The position numbers were made by a program, and so were the translations under genes. The notes under the pieces are model-generated. The model had not been told where the DNA came from. It saw only the letters and a list, made by a program, of their open reading frames with translations, and searched no databases. A stretch of DNA of 60,000 nt from Takakia lepidozioides (taxonomy: Eukaryota > Streptophyta > Takakiopsida > Takakiales > Takakiaceae): positions 60,805,053-60,865,052 of the forward strand of contig CM060732.1 of NCBI GenBank assembly GCA_030704615.1, in the 5' to 3' direction. This document shows positions 1 to 11,061 of this stretch, one piece after another; positions within the stretch are counted from its first letter, which is position 1; the number at the start of each line of letters is the position of its first letter.

Positions 1-559
1 CTCAGCACACACACCATAGAACTTGGACTGTGGGGTCCCAGTATACTGCCTGGTTGTCCGTTAGTCCATCCGATTTCCCACGGGTGTAGCCTATCCGAAA
101 GAGACACGGGAAGATGGCCCTCAAAACATGGGTAGTAAGGAGATACCGGTAGCCTCGGCGCCAGTTACGAGGGATGCAGGATGACATCTATCGAAGCAGA
201 TTGTGTAAACGAGGGGGAGCCTCTTTGCCCATCGCCACTGGCAAGATTGGCCATATTGTCTTCGGTGAAGACGTAGAGTGGAGGGCTGCCGAGGTCATCG
301 TTTTCCTCTGTAGATCGTTGTGCGAATTTCCGAGCTTCATCAGCTGGTGCGCGCTACAATCAGCTCGCTGTTGCACGGTTGTTTGTCTAATCTTTGATTG
401 TTCATGCTTCAAACAGGGAGAGTTTTACTGGTTATATGGGCGATTCTTCTTCCGTGAATTTAAATTGGTACTTTCAACTCTCATCTCGCATACCTCTCTT
501 TTCTTTCTGTTTGTCAAACATGCCCTGTCTTCGGTGAAGAGCTTGGAGAGCGTGATGCA
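1..559. other. Upstream region of the 560-2137 gene, no gene recognised
   Basis: No coding region is supported here. A 129-codon frame runs into the start of the next gene, but its predicted protein is Cys/Phe-rich and matches nothing I recognise. The stretch probably holds the promoter and 5' leader of the gene starting at 560. Confidence 0.4.
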
Positions 560-2137
560 ATGAAAGCGTCCGTGACGGTAAGAGAGGGGCAAAAGCCTTT
601 GTTGCGGGCGAAAGTTCCAGTCAATCTCGTAGGGCTGCCGTTGTTCTCAGCCATATCTGTGGGGAATCCGCGGGAACTTGCACTGCATCTCGGCTCCTAT
701 CTGGACGCTGGCCCTTCTTTCAAGGTGTCTTATAAGCCCAATGACCCGAGCAGTCTTTTTACCTTGCTTCTCAAGACAGGGTTCGGAGTATGGGGTTCTC
801 CTAATGGTGCCGCATTGGCCATGGCGGCTGAATTCAATCTCTCCAGCAGGGGTAGCCCATCCTTTACTCTCCGTGTGAAACCTAGGGTTGGCGATTTTAG
901 CTTCAGGAAGGATGCCTCTAGCTCTCCAATCCCTTCTATAGAACACAGCAGGCACTCATCGGTGGGAGAAGAGGACACTGCCACATCTGTGGTAGGAGCA
1001 GCCAGCCCGGGTACAAGTGGAAGCAAAGCTGGAGCAAGATCGTATGACAACGGATTTGATAATGGGCTTAGTCCGTTGGGATTAGGGGTGGGTTCAGGAC
1101 TGAAAATGAGAGAGAAGGTCCGGCACTTTGGGGAGCCCACGAGCCCTGGACTGATGGTTCACTCTCCCCGGGATGAAAGCCTTGAGAGAGAGGGGATGGT
1201 GGGAGCAGACACAAAGAGTGGAATGGAAAGTGCGAGGCACCATTTGGAGAATGGTGATCGAGCTAGTGCAAGTGACGCCTTTGAGGCGGGGTTTGTTGGG
1301 GCTGTTGCTGACCGTGATGCTCCGGGTGACTCTTCATTAGATGTGAATCCAAGCTGGTTTGGGGAGAATGCAAAGAGCTGGAGCCTACACGTGCACAGTG
1401 CACTTCCCCTTGGTAGACAGGTGATGGGACGGGTAAGATGGGGAGTACGAGTACCCTCTGACCTCTTTCAAACTTCTGGCAGCCAAGGGTCGAACTTTTC
1501 TCTCCTCAAGTTGCCGTTGCTGGTCATGGATAAAATCAGTATTGAGAGTGCAGACCCCTACAGAAAGCTGCAACCCACGCCCAGCTTCTATGCTGATGAC
1601 GGGCTTCTCAACTATGGGCTTATGGAGGGTCGTACAGAGGAAGGCAGGCAATTGGGGTCCATTGCCTCCGTGTGTTGTTCTATACGCCAACAAGTACACT
1701 TGCTTCATTCAGAAAACAGACTTTTGAAGGATACCATGGAGGATTTGAAGGGTGAGATTGGTCAGTTTGTTAGTACAGTAAACAAGCGCTTTCCCACTAG
1801 ACCCAGGGACATTCTGATGCAGGAAGAGAATATGCTCCGATCTCAGCTGTTTGGTGAGCTACAGGAGAAAGTTAGTGGAAGCAATTTGCAGACGAGTGGT
1901 TCAAAGGAATCAAATTATCACAAAGAGAATCAGGGCAAGAAATGGAAGAAGGGAAACAAGGAGTTTCGGGAGATGGGTTCAGATGGTGAAATGGAGCCAG
2001 GCAATGAGTACAGGAGCAAACCGGTAGCCAATGAACGAAAAAAATCAGATAGTTCCTCTGAGCATGCTGTCAGTGAGGAACTCAAGAAGGCAATTAGGAA
2101 TGCCACGAACCAAACTGGCACTCTGAGAATGGAATGA
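560..2137 (+). CDS. Conserved plant protein of unknown function, 525 aa
   Basis: This is an uninterrupted frame beginning MKASVTVREGQKPLLRAKVP. From memory this N-terminus, the following segment ending KPRVGDFSFRK (about residues 1-117), and a second block with GRVRWGVRVP (291-300) and LPLLVMDKISIE (319-330) match a plant-only family without an assigned role. The alternating polar/apolar character of both blocks would fit beta strands. Residues 120-270 are low-complexity and Ser/Gly-rich. Residues 374-410 form a probable coiled coil, and the tail is charged with many Lys and Glu. No signal peptide or membrane helix is evident. The ATG at 560 is chosen because the family starts with this Met. 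The family link is recollection; the domain interpretation is inference. Confidence 0.75.
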   Translation: MKASVTVREGQKPLLRAKVPVNLVGLPLFSAISVGNPRELALHLGSYLDAGPSFKVSYKPNDPSSLFTLLLKTGFGVWGSPNGAALAMAAEFNLSSRGSPSFTLRVKPRVGDFSFRKDASSSPIPSIEHSRHSSVGEEDTATSVVGAASPGTSGSKAGARSYDNGFDNGLSPLGLGVGSGLKMREKVRHFGEPTSPGLMVHSPRDESLEREGMVGADTKSGMESARHHLENGDRASASDAFEAGFVGAVADRDAPGDSSLDVNPSWFGENAKSWSLHVHSALPLGRQVMGRVRWGVRVPSDLFQTSGSQGSNFSLLKLPLLVMDKISIESADPYRKLQPTPSFYADDGLLNYGLMEGRTEEGRQLGSIASVCCSIRQQVHLLHSENRLLKDTMEDLKGEIGQFVSTVNKRFPTRPRDILMQEENMLRSQLFGELQEKVSGSNLQTSGSKESNYHKENQGKKWKKGNKEFREMGSDGEMEPGNEYRSKPVANERKKSDSSSEHAVSEELKKAIRNATNQTGTLRME

Positions 2138-3780
2138 CCTGTCCTGTTGCATGGATTTGCACAATGAACGTGGATCTGAAATTGAGACGTATTTGCAAAT
2201 ATACAACAGTTTAATGGGAGATTTACAGGTGTGTAAAGTGTTTGTTAGGGGACATTTCAGTGTGAAGGAAATTGATTGCGCAATGGCGAACGACCTTCAA
2301 CAGAGCTTTGCAGAGCGTAGAACTATGAAAAAGCAGGTTTGTAAATACATGGAGGCCTTTAGGTGGATGTTTTTGGAGCTCCCACTACTACCAGCTGGTG
2401 TTTTGTCTGGAAGATCTGTAACTGAGGCAGAGATGTCACACCTGGAAAGACCAGGGAATTTTGTGAGTGTCCTCCAGAACTTTACCTTCTGGGAACTGGC
2501 GAAAGCCTTTCTCCTTTGGTGGATGTAGGGCTCTATGATCAGGTTTAACTTCAAGGATGATGAGCACTTTCTTAGAAGGATAGTGGGAGGGATATAGAGT
2601 GATTGTGTCTCAACTGGTTGGGTCGCTTTGTGGAAACTGTGATGGGTTTTCATCCGCTGAGGCATCCCACTTTAAGGGGTGGGGATCTCTCTCTTCCTCT
2701 CTCTCAATCCTTTTCTAGACACTATTGATTGGCATGCAATCACAGCCGCAGTGGCTTCCAAATTGATATTGTTTTGTGTAGTATGATTTATACTTTTCCA
2801 CAGGCATACTGCCACCCCATGGTATAGTGTTGGAAGGGAATGAGGGATGAGTATGTTCTCTGTCTCTTCATTTAATGATGCCATCACATGCATTGTATGG
2901 ATAGCACGGCATTTTCGTTTTCCGTGTGAGGTTGATTTGTAGGTTCAATCCAAGTGATTCCTGCAGCGCCTTTTACACAAACCCAATGCTCTATCTATCA
3001 AGGCAAATGATGTTGTCTATCTGAAACTCCTTCCCTGCAGCCCATTTTGTTGCAAGACTGCCTTTCAAGGTTTGATTGATGTTCACATTTTCTCTCTTCA
3101 TGGGACAAGGCGAGGCATTGCTCCTCCTTGACGCAAAAGAGGGCCTTCAAATGGGTACCTGACCCAAGAAGCTATTATACTGGAGTGTTTCCATTTGGCT
3201 TTCCAGACTGCAGATAATACTAAAAGCTGATTCTACTGCCCCCTGCCCTTTATGAAGACATCTACTGGAATGAAAAGTTCACAATGGGAGTAATCTGAAT
3301 GGGCATGTGAGCCACACTTTAACCATTTCTATGAGGAGCCAATGATGGAGTGAAGGCTAAACCAGCACTTCCCCCTCAAGCTGGCTATTTGGTTGTTGAT
3401 GATGGTTCTTCCTTGTGTTGAGCTTCAGGGATGATCTGCTGCAGTTTTGAAATTTGTGCAAGCAAGAACTCAATGTTTGGTTTAAGTATTCGCTTTTGGT
3501 AAACCAAATTTATAGTGCATCAGAAGCCAAAGATGTGGAGATAGTTTGTAGTGCAGACAGCCTAAAAGAAGAAACTTTCTTGCTTTTCACTCCCACTCCA
3601 TCTGATGTATGGCAATTCTACTCCACCTTCAATTCTTCACGGAACTCAACTCCTGAGATCCAGTGCCACAATGAAAAATTGCAAGCCCACAGATTTCTTT
3701 CCATTGATGTTGTGCCGGAACCAATGTAGCTGGATGAAAAGGTTGTTGGATGGAGGTTCAGAGGGGGGCCAATGGGAGAG
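2138..3780. other. Gap between the unknown gene and psaH
   Basis: A 125-codon plus-strand frame at 2151-2528 begins 13 bases after the preceding stop. It resembles no family I know and may be 3' untranslated sequence. The remainder shows no coding signal I can support. Confidence 0.35.
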
Positions 3781-3966
3781 GGAGGGCCTTATCTGGGAGC
3801 GAGGCCAAGCGAGACTTGTTATTGGGCACCCACTTATCCTCCGTACCACACTGATCCATCTTCTATCATCCGCCTGTGAGCGAGTGTGCCAGCAATTTGT
3901 GGAAGACAGAAGGAAGGAAACACAAATCTCAGATAGTGCATTGTGGTGTTCAACTAGACTTTGCAG
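3781..3966 (+). promoter_or_regulatory. Probable psaH promoter/leader with I-box-like sites
   Basis: CTTATC (GATAAG on the other strand, the core of the light-responsive I-box) occurs at 3788-3793 and 3833-3838, with an ATTGG (inverted CCAAT) near 3821. These lie 130-180 bases before the psaH ATG. The motifs are seen directly; the light-response role is inferred from the class of gene. Confidence 0.3.
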
Positions 3967-5121
3967 ATGGCGGCCCTTGCAGGAACCGCTGTGGTTGCGG
4001 GAGTGAGCAGCAGCAGCATCAATGGACAGAGGTTGATCGTCCCCTCTTCCCGTACCGTCTCTGTCCGCTCTCCTTCCAGGTTCCTCTCCGTGGCTCTCCC
4101 CCTCTCTAACGTTGACGATGTCCTGACATTGCTTTGTCGCAGTCTCCGTATTTGAGATTTGCTTCGATGCCTAAGCGTTCTGGGAAATGTGGGTGTATGT
4201 CAGTATCAGCAATGCTGGTGGATGGCTGTTGGGATAGTGTTGACTCTCGACAGCTCGTAGAGTAATAGTCCATCACAATTCAGAGGTTTCCTCTGTATTG
4301 TTTTCTGCATGCCGGGGAAGACTTCAATGTGTGTGAGTCATTGACCTGTTATGCATAGCCGATTTCAAACAGACATAATTAGTCGCTGGTCTGATTGTGC
4401 GGGCTGTGACTGCCCATGGCCTGTCAAGTTAAGGAGGCCACACTTTGGGTCCCGCTTAGTCCACTGGAGGGCTCAAGACTAGACTAATGAAAAATGGTGA
4501 GATTGAAATCTATTGAGCACATAGGGCGAGCCGAGGTGATTATCTTTGGAAATGGATAGTGCAGGGTGGGAGCTGTGACAGCCAAGTATGGTGAGAAGAG
4601 TATCTACTTCGATTTGGGTGACATCAGCAACTCCACTGGAGACTGGGACCTTTACGGAAACGATGAGCCAACCCGCTACAATGGCTTACAGGTGCTTGTC
4701 TTTTCTTATTTTCTTTACTCCTTCCTCCCTCCTCCTCCCTGCCATACCCCCTTTTGGGATTAAGTCTTCATCCCTGCCTATGCACATCAGTCGAAAGTCT
4801 CTCTACAATACTGTTGTAGATAGTGTTCCATCTGGTCCGTTTTGAAGTCACGCAGGCCCCCACGAACACAAAAGATGAGAACTTCAGTGGTCTTTGTTTT
4901 CTGCAAGTGTGCCACCATCTCAGCCAGTTCCTTTGACATTGCAGAGCAAGTTTTTCGAGACATTCGGTGGTGCCTTCACCAAGAGGGGATTGTTGCTGAA
5001 GTTTTTGGTGCTGGGCGGTGCCACTACCATTGGATACCTTGGCACCACAACCGGTGACATTTTGCCCATCAAGAAAGGCCCCCAGGCAGTACCAGTCCCC
5101 GGCCCCAGGGGGAGGATCTAA
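3967..5121 (+). CDS. psaH: Photosystem I reaction centre subunit VI (PsaH), 138 aa precursor
   Basis: PsaH is a small thylakoid membrane subunit of photosystem I that forms the docking surface for LHCII in state transitions. Three exons: 3967-4079, 4565-4691, 4945-5121, joined in frame (113+127+177 nt = 139 codons). Exon 1 is a Ser/Arg-rich plastid transit peptide starting [12 protein letters not shown]. Exon 2 opens the mature protein ([17 protein letters not shown], then WDLYGNDEP). Exon 3 carries [20 protein letters not shown], one membrane segment, and ends [10 protein letters not shown]...GPRGRI, the family C-terminus. Introns are 485 and 253 bases with GT-AG ends. The upstream in-frame TTG was rejected as a start. 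Length is as expected for the family, and no defects are seen. Confidence 0.95.
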
Positions 5122-6059
5122 AAGTGCTTCACCTTTGTGCATATACCAGCCAGATTGTACTCTTGTCTCTATTCATGAACAGAACTGTAATGTTGTAAAC
5201 ATGCTTCCTCAAGTGATCATTTGATTTGAGAAAAGACCTGATCTACTACACAACCAGTCGTTTTTCGAGCTTGTCACTCGGAGCTTTTGTCTGCCCATGA
5301 GGATCTGTGTGTGTTTGGAATTGCTGCAACGTCAGGATGCTCTGCTCATCAAAGAAAGAGGATGAAAACCCAAGAATACATTCTGAACAGTAAGATAACC
5401 AAAAAAACTGCTTAAATGAATTGCCAGTGTAGATTATAGCACAATAAGGCTGTGGCCCGGTGGTTTGACATCCTGTGCATTTTCTTTGTTGCCCCCACTC
5501 TTGGGGAAACAAAAGGGACAGATCCTACCTCTGTCCGGTGGCTCAAACTTCAAACTCCTGTGTGCAGTCTCTCCACTGGAGTTTCAATGGAAACCCATAA
5601 GAAAAAACGAGGACAACACTGATTAGTCTTACTTAACGAACGTAGAGTTACTTAGTAGATGAACAATGATGTGGAGGTTAAGTCGGTTTAGCACAACTCG
5701 TTGGCATGAAACTACCTGCCCAACATGGAAACAGCAGCTGCATGCAAACTCAAACTCCTAACACTACAAGTGCAAGAGAACGCTCAACGAAAGCGTTGAA
5801 GAGAGAGAGAGAGAGAGTGTGTGGTGTGTGTGTGTGCATGCAAGCACTGTCTGAACTTAGATCAGGAAGTGCAGAGGAAAGGTGGACAGGAAAGTGCGTA
5901 GCACAACAGTGTAGAAAACTAGCAACCACACGCAAAATTTTGGTTCGTGTGATTGGATAGAGAAGTTCTTGTTGTTCCATCTCTGTTCCTTCCGTAGTAC
6001 ATCACGTTACTGTATTTTTTATCCATATCCTTTCTGGGCCAAGGTTGCAATCATCAGTC
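5122..6059. other. Gap between psaH and the FQR1-like gene, with a microsatellite
   Basis: A purine microsatellite (GA)n followed by (TG)n lies at 5801-5836. Nothing else recognisable was seen. The latter part should hold the promoter and leader of the next gene. Confidence 0.4.
5801..5836. repeat. Compound (GA)n/(GT)n microsatellite
   Basis: About nine GA units are followed by an imperfect GT run. It is seen directly and lies about 225 bases upstream of the FQR1-like start codon. Confidence 0.85.
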
Positions 6060-7781
6060 ATGACGGTTACCAAGCTCTACATTGTGTACGTGTTACTCAT
6101 ATTTCACATATACTACATTTTGTTTCAAACTCTTCTGTTGTTGTTGCTGCCAGCGTTTTGACACTTTTGTTGTCATTGATTCCAATGTCGATGTTGATTA
6201 ATGTTTCTGCTCATCTTTAGTCGGTTTCCACTTTGGTGTTTGATTGGTTGACTACCATGGCTGTTCTTGTTTATCAACATATGATATGGCTCTCTCCCGG
6301 CCTCTCTTTTTCTTCTCTTTCTCTTAGCTGGCTACCTCTCAAACGTGAGCTCAGATTTTACTAGGTTCTCTATTTGATGTTCATTCTTAACACATTGTTG
6401 TGTGATTGAGTTGTAGTCCTAGCCATCCCTGGCTCCTTCCTGACAACGCATCTTCTTCGTCATTTCTGTTACCAAATATGGTAGTCTGATTCATTTCATG
6501 GTGATTGATTATTCTCGTTGTTTTGAAACATTTACGAGGATTTGTTTAGCATTTTGCTGTTATCGACTCTGTTCTTGTTTGTTGGCACATTGAATACTTG
6601 GAGTCATCTTGCACTCGGGTTCAGTTGGTTCCAAGTGATTTGTTGGTTGAATCTCATAGCAATTTGATGATCGCATGTGAAATGTGCAGGTACTACTCCA
6701 TGTATGGTCATGTGGAGAAGCTTGCACAGGAGATCAAAAAGGGTGCCAGCACTGTGGAAGGAGTGGAAGCCACCCTCTGGCAGGTTTGGTCCTGTCTTAC
6801 CTGTATTTGTCATTTCTTGCAAAGAGAAGTGTATTGTATTGTCAAAAATACATGACTTCTGAAGCATTTGTTTTCCATTGACCTTGTGTATCCCACAAAG
6901 ATTTGAGGAGTCAAAAAGTTTAAACTGATCAGTTTTCAAGTAGTTTAGAAGTCTTGATCAAACTGGACAGTTTGGTTGTGTTGTTTTGTTGAATAAACAA
7001 AGTCAAAGTCACTGTGCGCCAAATTAGTAAATCCAAGCACTTGAGGGTGTTGAAAGTATTGAAAAAACAGGAGAGCAGATTGTGAAGGATCCGAACACCG
7101 ATAAGCTGATAATTCGATGATGGCAGGTGCCAGAGACATTGCCATATGAGGTTCTAGCGAAGATGGGAGCACCTCCAAAGTCTGAAATTCCAGTTTTAGA
7201 GAGCTCGCATTTACCAGAAGCTGATGGTTTCATTTTTGGGTTCCCAACGCGCTATGGGATGATGGCTGCACAGTTCAAGGCCTTCTTCGACACCACCGGG
7301 GGTCTCTGGCAAAAACAGGCACTGGCAGGCAAACCTGCCGGCATCTTTTTCAGCACTGGCAGTCAGGGTGGCGGGCAAGAGACAACCGCGTAAGCTTGTC
7401 ACCCTTTGAACAGTATTGTGATATTGTGTCTTTGTAGGATCATATCCTGGTTCAATACATATCCAAGGGGTGCCTAGAGGCAAAACTGTTTCTTCGTCTT
7501 TCTGTTTTACTTTACTCAAATCACACCTGACCAGACTATAATGACGACTTGCCAGGTTGACAGCAGTAACACAATTGACACACCATGGCATGGTATTTGT
7601 GCCAATCGGCTACACATTTGGGGCAGGAATGTATGAGATGGAACAAGTGAAGGGCGGATCACCCTATGGTGCAGGCACGTTTGCTGGTGATGGAAAGCGC
7701 CAGCCAAGCAAGCTGGAGTTGGAGCAAGCTTTCCACCAGGGCAAGTACATAGCAGGCATCACCAAAAAGTTGAAGCACTAG
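6060..7781 (+). CDS. NAD(P)H:quinone oxidoreductase, FQR1/WrbA family, 202 aa
   Basis: This flavodoxin-like FMN enzyme reduces quinones by two electrons; in plants it is cytosolic or membrane-associated and auxin- or stress-inducible. Four exons: 6060-6085, 6690-6783, 7127-7389, 7556-7781 (26+94+263+226 nt = 203 codons). The tiny first exon gives MTVTKLYIV and is completed by exon 2 as [15 protein letters not shown], the FMN phosphate-binding loop. Exon 3 has [18 protein letters not shown] and [16 protein letters not shown]. Exon 4 has [16 protein letters not shown] and [14 protein letters not shown], all hallmarks of the family, and ends KLKH. Length matches Arabidopsis FQR1 closely. It converges on the decarboxylase gene; the two stop codons are 255 bases apart. 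Confidence 0.93.
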
Positions 7782-8036
7782 CTTCTTTGTCACCTTGTTG
7801 CTTTGTATAGTTCTTGTTGTAGCTCAGTAGATTCAAGGAGATGCATTGGCATCTTCCCTAGCCACAACATTGATCACTTTACACTGCCACCAATTCAATA
7901 AGGTGGACAATCTCTTCATTTTGTGAATTTTCTTGCACTCCAAATTGCAGCTTGAAAGAGTAAAGAAGATCGAGGACTTGCATTACCTCCACACAAATGA
8001 GAATTGAGCACCGGATCTTGGGGATTAACCATGTAG

Positions 8037-9920
8037 TCAGGCCCCAGCTATGCGTTTTCGTTCATACCTTTCACATACCACACAAACAGAGGTAAATGAG
8101 GCATCAGACGCCCCAGTTACAATGCCTCCACCCTCCAAGACCGTTCTCACATAGTCTATTGCAGCTTGTGTCAGAACTTCCCCAGGAGCAATGACTGGAA
8201 TGCCAGGAGGATATGGACACAGCAGCTCTGCACTCACACGCCCTACAGCATCAGCAAGCTCCACCCTCTCATTTTCTGCAAAAAAAGCCTCCCTTGGGCT
8301 TAGCGCAACCACCTGACCCCATAGCCCAGGCAAGAGTGTTCCACTCTCATTGATTGCATAAGCAGCACAATCTTGGTCCCTTTTGATGACATTATGTTTT
8401 GGGGCCAAGGGACCGGTTTGCACAAGTCGGGCAGAGAGGGCTGACAGAGAATCGATCAACCGTTGTATGTCGCGCGGGCTTGTGCCAGCGCTTATGGCAA
8501 ACGTGAGAGACAACAGTGAAGGAAGCTCAGCCACCACTCCGAACTCTAGTCGCAGAATATCGTCTGCTTCAAACCCTGTCATGCCTAACCTCCAAAGGCC
8601 CACCGTGATGCGCAAAGGATCTATCCCAGCTATTGCTCCCTCTGCCGCTACCCTCTCGTCCACTGTCGACGTATCCAAGACCAACAGCCCCGGAATTTTC
8701 TGCAATGCATTTCTTGCCATCAATGCGAGGGAAACAGTGGCATCCAGCGTTGGATTTGTGGGCTCGGCCTCACCCATTTGAGCCCTCGCTGCATCCAACG
8801 ATGCGAGGAGCAGGTAGCTGGGACTTGACGTCTGGAGAATCTGGAGGCACTGTGCAACTCGGGCATAGCTCACGCGCGTGCCCTGGGCATGTAGCATGGC
8901 TGATTGTGTGAGAGAGCCCAGCACTTTGTGCGTGGATTGCACGGCTATGTCCGCCCCTTGCTCCAATGCTGGCTTTGGAAGGCTTGCTTGAAACCGGAAG
9001 TGCGCCCCATGAGCCTCATCAACAAGGAGAGGGACTCCATGTTTGTGGCACACATGTGCTATAGACTCCACCATGCTGCAGACTCCGAAGTAGGTTGGAG
9101 ATACAATAAGTACTGCCCCTACTCTACCACCTCCTCCCTCCACTTCAGACAGAGCTACTTCCACTTGTTGCGCAATGACCCCGTGTGCAATTCCCCACCT
9201 GGAATCAAGGCTGGGCATCATGTATTTGGGGAGAGCCCCAGAGAGAGTCATGGCTGACACTGCTGACATGTGAGAATTTCTTGGAAGGACCAGGTAATCG
9301 CCAGGGGAACATGTGGCCATCACCGCTGCCTGGATGCCGCAGGTGGAACCATTCACTAAAAACCAGGTGACATCTGCCCCAAACAAGGTCGCTGCCTTTC
9401 TCTGTGCATCAGCAATTACTCCCTCTGGTGCATACAGGTTATCCAACTCAGGAAGTTCCGGCAAATCGTGAGCAAAAGGAGCAGTCCCCACAAGGTTAGC
9501 CAAGAGTGGCGGGGCTGCTGCTCCGCGGCTATGGCCTGGAAAGTGAAAAGCTGCAGCATCCATGTCTGCGCACTCCTTAAGAGCATCCACTATAGGTGCA
9601 GTTGCACCTTCCTCCTCCTGCTCATTCAGGACGAATGAGTTGCATGACCAGTCCATTTCAGATTCAACCCCTCTCGCTCTGCTGGTGTCATGTTTTCTGC
9701 CTTCTCCACACACTGTCTCTGAAAGACCCACCCTCCCCTCTCCTGTCAAGGCTCTACATTCCCAGCTCAGGGCCGCCCAATTCCTTTCTACCGGTTGCAA
9801 CCTCAAACTGCTTGAGGGAGATAGATCTGCAAGCCAACGCTTCCTCGGACAGCGAGAGATTTTGCTATTCGAGACGATTTTGACGGAATTCGGGTTCCTC
9901 CAAAAGATGGCTCTATGCAT
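8037..9920 (-). CDS. PLP-dependent Orn/Lys/Arg decarboxylase-like protein, intronless, 627 aa
   Basis: It belongs to the bacterial-type fold-I PLP decarboxylase family (Orn/Lys/Arg decarboxylase major domain plus C-terminal domain). Such enzymes make cadaverine, agmatine or putrescine; the substrate here is not determinable. Visible landmarks numbered from the ATG at 9920: HFPGHSRG (126-133), NGSTCGIQAA (190-199), VDEAHGAHF (300-308), and STHKVLGSLTQSA with the Schiff-base lysine at 332. The first roughly 85 residues are Arg/Ser-rich and lack a counterpart in bacterial enzymes, which suggests a plastid transit peptide. The frame continues six codons upstream to a TTG, so the ATG was preferred. 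The absence of introns and the bacterial-like sequence fit an ancient cyanobacterial or bacterial origin (inference). Confidence 0.88.
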   Translation of the reverse strand: MHRAIFWRNPNSVKIVSNSKISRCPRKRWLADLSPSSSLRLQPVERNWAALSWECRALTGEGRVGLSETVCGEGRKHDTSRARGVESEMDWSCNSFVLNEQEEEGATAPIVDALKECADMDAAAFHFPGHSRGAAAPPLLANLVGTAPFAHDLPELPELDNLYAPEGVIADAQRKAATLFGADVTWFLVNGSTCGIQAAVMATCSPGDYLVLPRNSHMSAVSAMTLSGALPKYMMPSLDSRWGIAHGVIAQQVEVALSEVEGGGGRVGAVLIVSPTYFGVCSMVESIAHVCHKHGVPLLVDEAHGAHFRFQASLPKPALEQGADIAVQSTHKVLGSLTQSAMLHAQGTRVSYARVAQCLQILQTSSPSYLLLASLDAARAQMGEAEPTNPTLDATVSLALMARNALQKIPGLLVLDTSTVDERVAAEGAIAGIDPLRITVGLWRLGMTGFEADDILRLEFGVVAELPSLLSLTFAISAGTSPRDIQRLIDSLSALSARLVQTGPLAPKHNVIKRDQDCAAYAINESGTLLPGLWGQVVALSPREAFFAENERVELADAVGRVSAELLCPYPPGIPVIAPGEVLTQAAIDYVRTVLEGGGIVTGASDASFTSVCVVCERYERKRIAGA

Positions 9921-10442
9921 TATCTCCCCTTTCTTCAACCCAGCGTGCGAGGAGGAGTCCAGAATCTCTGTAAATTGCTTCTACAGCACAACTTGAAATT
10001 GACTGCCCTCTACTTCCCTTGCCTCTCATAACGTCTTATGAGTACATTCTCATGACGTAACCAACCCCAGACGAAGATCTACAAAGGACTGTGGAACCTG
10101 AGACAGCACAGCTCAAGTACAAGTCATCACAATGCAACGTATACCAATTGCAGAAGCAGCTCGACCATGAAGCGCTGCTATCATAGTGATTGACAACGTT
10201 AGAGCAGGAGAGGGAGAACGGTAGGGTTCAGGGTTCTAGATGAGTTTATAAATCCACACATTTTGAGTCTCTCCACGAGAGCTATTCCGTGCGCATGAGA
10301 GGCTACCTTACACGAGTAATCAGACTGCAAACCGCCACCATAGATTCCGTTAGAGCCAGCAATCTCGCAACCTGGGAGAACAGTGGGTGGTGCAGTGGTC
10401 ACGAAGGGATGTGAATTGTGTCATTGTACCACCTAATCCAGA

Positions 10443-10620
10443 TGAGGCCACAGGGACACAGTGTATGGTTTAAGTAGTAACTTGTAATCAATTTGTCATG
10501 AGTCAACCAGTAATCAATTTGACATGAGGATTAACAGAGCAGAAGCCGTAATTGGGTAGGCGAATACAGAGTCTGTGAAAGTGTGTATTCCATGCAGTCT
10601 CTTCAGAAAGACCTCTTCAG
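10443..10620 (+). repeat. Direct repeat, copy 1
   Basis: It begins TGAGGCCACAGGGACACAGT and runs through AATTGGGTAGGCGAATACAG to GAAAGACCTCTTCAG. A second copy lies about 455 bases downstream with a few substitutions and indels. Confidence 0.85.
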
Positions 10621-10897
10621 CCTACTGTAGCTTACTATAGCTTTTGTTTTTCTCTAGCTGAGTAGCTTACTATAGCTTTTTGTTTTCTTCTCTTGTTTCT
10701 TGTTCCTCCCCCCCCCTTTTTGGGAACTTCACATCATATGCACGTTCACCCATTGTACATGTTGCAAATAAAGTCTTACAGGGTTTCATCATCTTCAGCC
10801 AGTTTCTTTGTTCCTTGCACCACCTGACTGGGTATTGCGTCTCCACTACCCACTCTCTTCTTCAGGAAAATCAGCTGATTTCTCCAGCTCGACAACG

Positions 10898-11061
10898 TGA
10901 GGCCACAGGGACACAGTTTATGGTTTAATAACTAGTTTAAGGATCAAACAGTAATCAATTTGACATGAGAATTAACAGAGCAGAAGCTGCAATTGGGTAG
11001 GCGAATACAGAGTCTGTGAAAGTGTGTATTCCATGCAGTCTCTTCAGAAAGACCTCTTCAG
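10898..11061 (+). repeat. Direct repeat, copy 2
   Basis: Same order of blocks as copy 1, with a shorter 5' portion. The segment from AATTGGGTAGGCGAATACAG to the end is almost identical between the copies. Confidence 0.85.

Noticed and set aside
174-563. 129-codon frame ending at the start of the first gene
   Set aside because: No homology, hydrophobic/Cys-rich random composition, and it overlaps the better-supported ATG at 560.
8383-9257. Plus-strand frames of 92-132 codons
   Set aside because: Antisense shadows of the decarboxylase, which has clear catalytic motifs on the minus strand.
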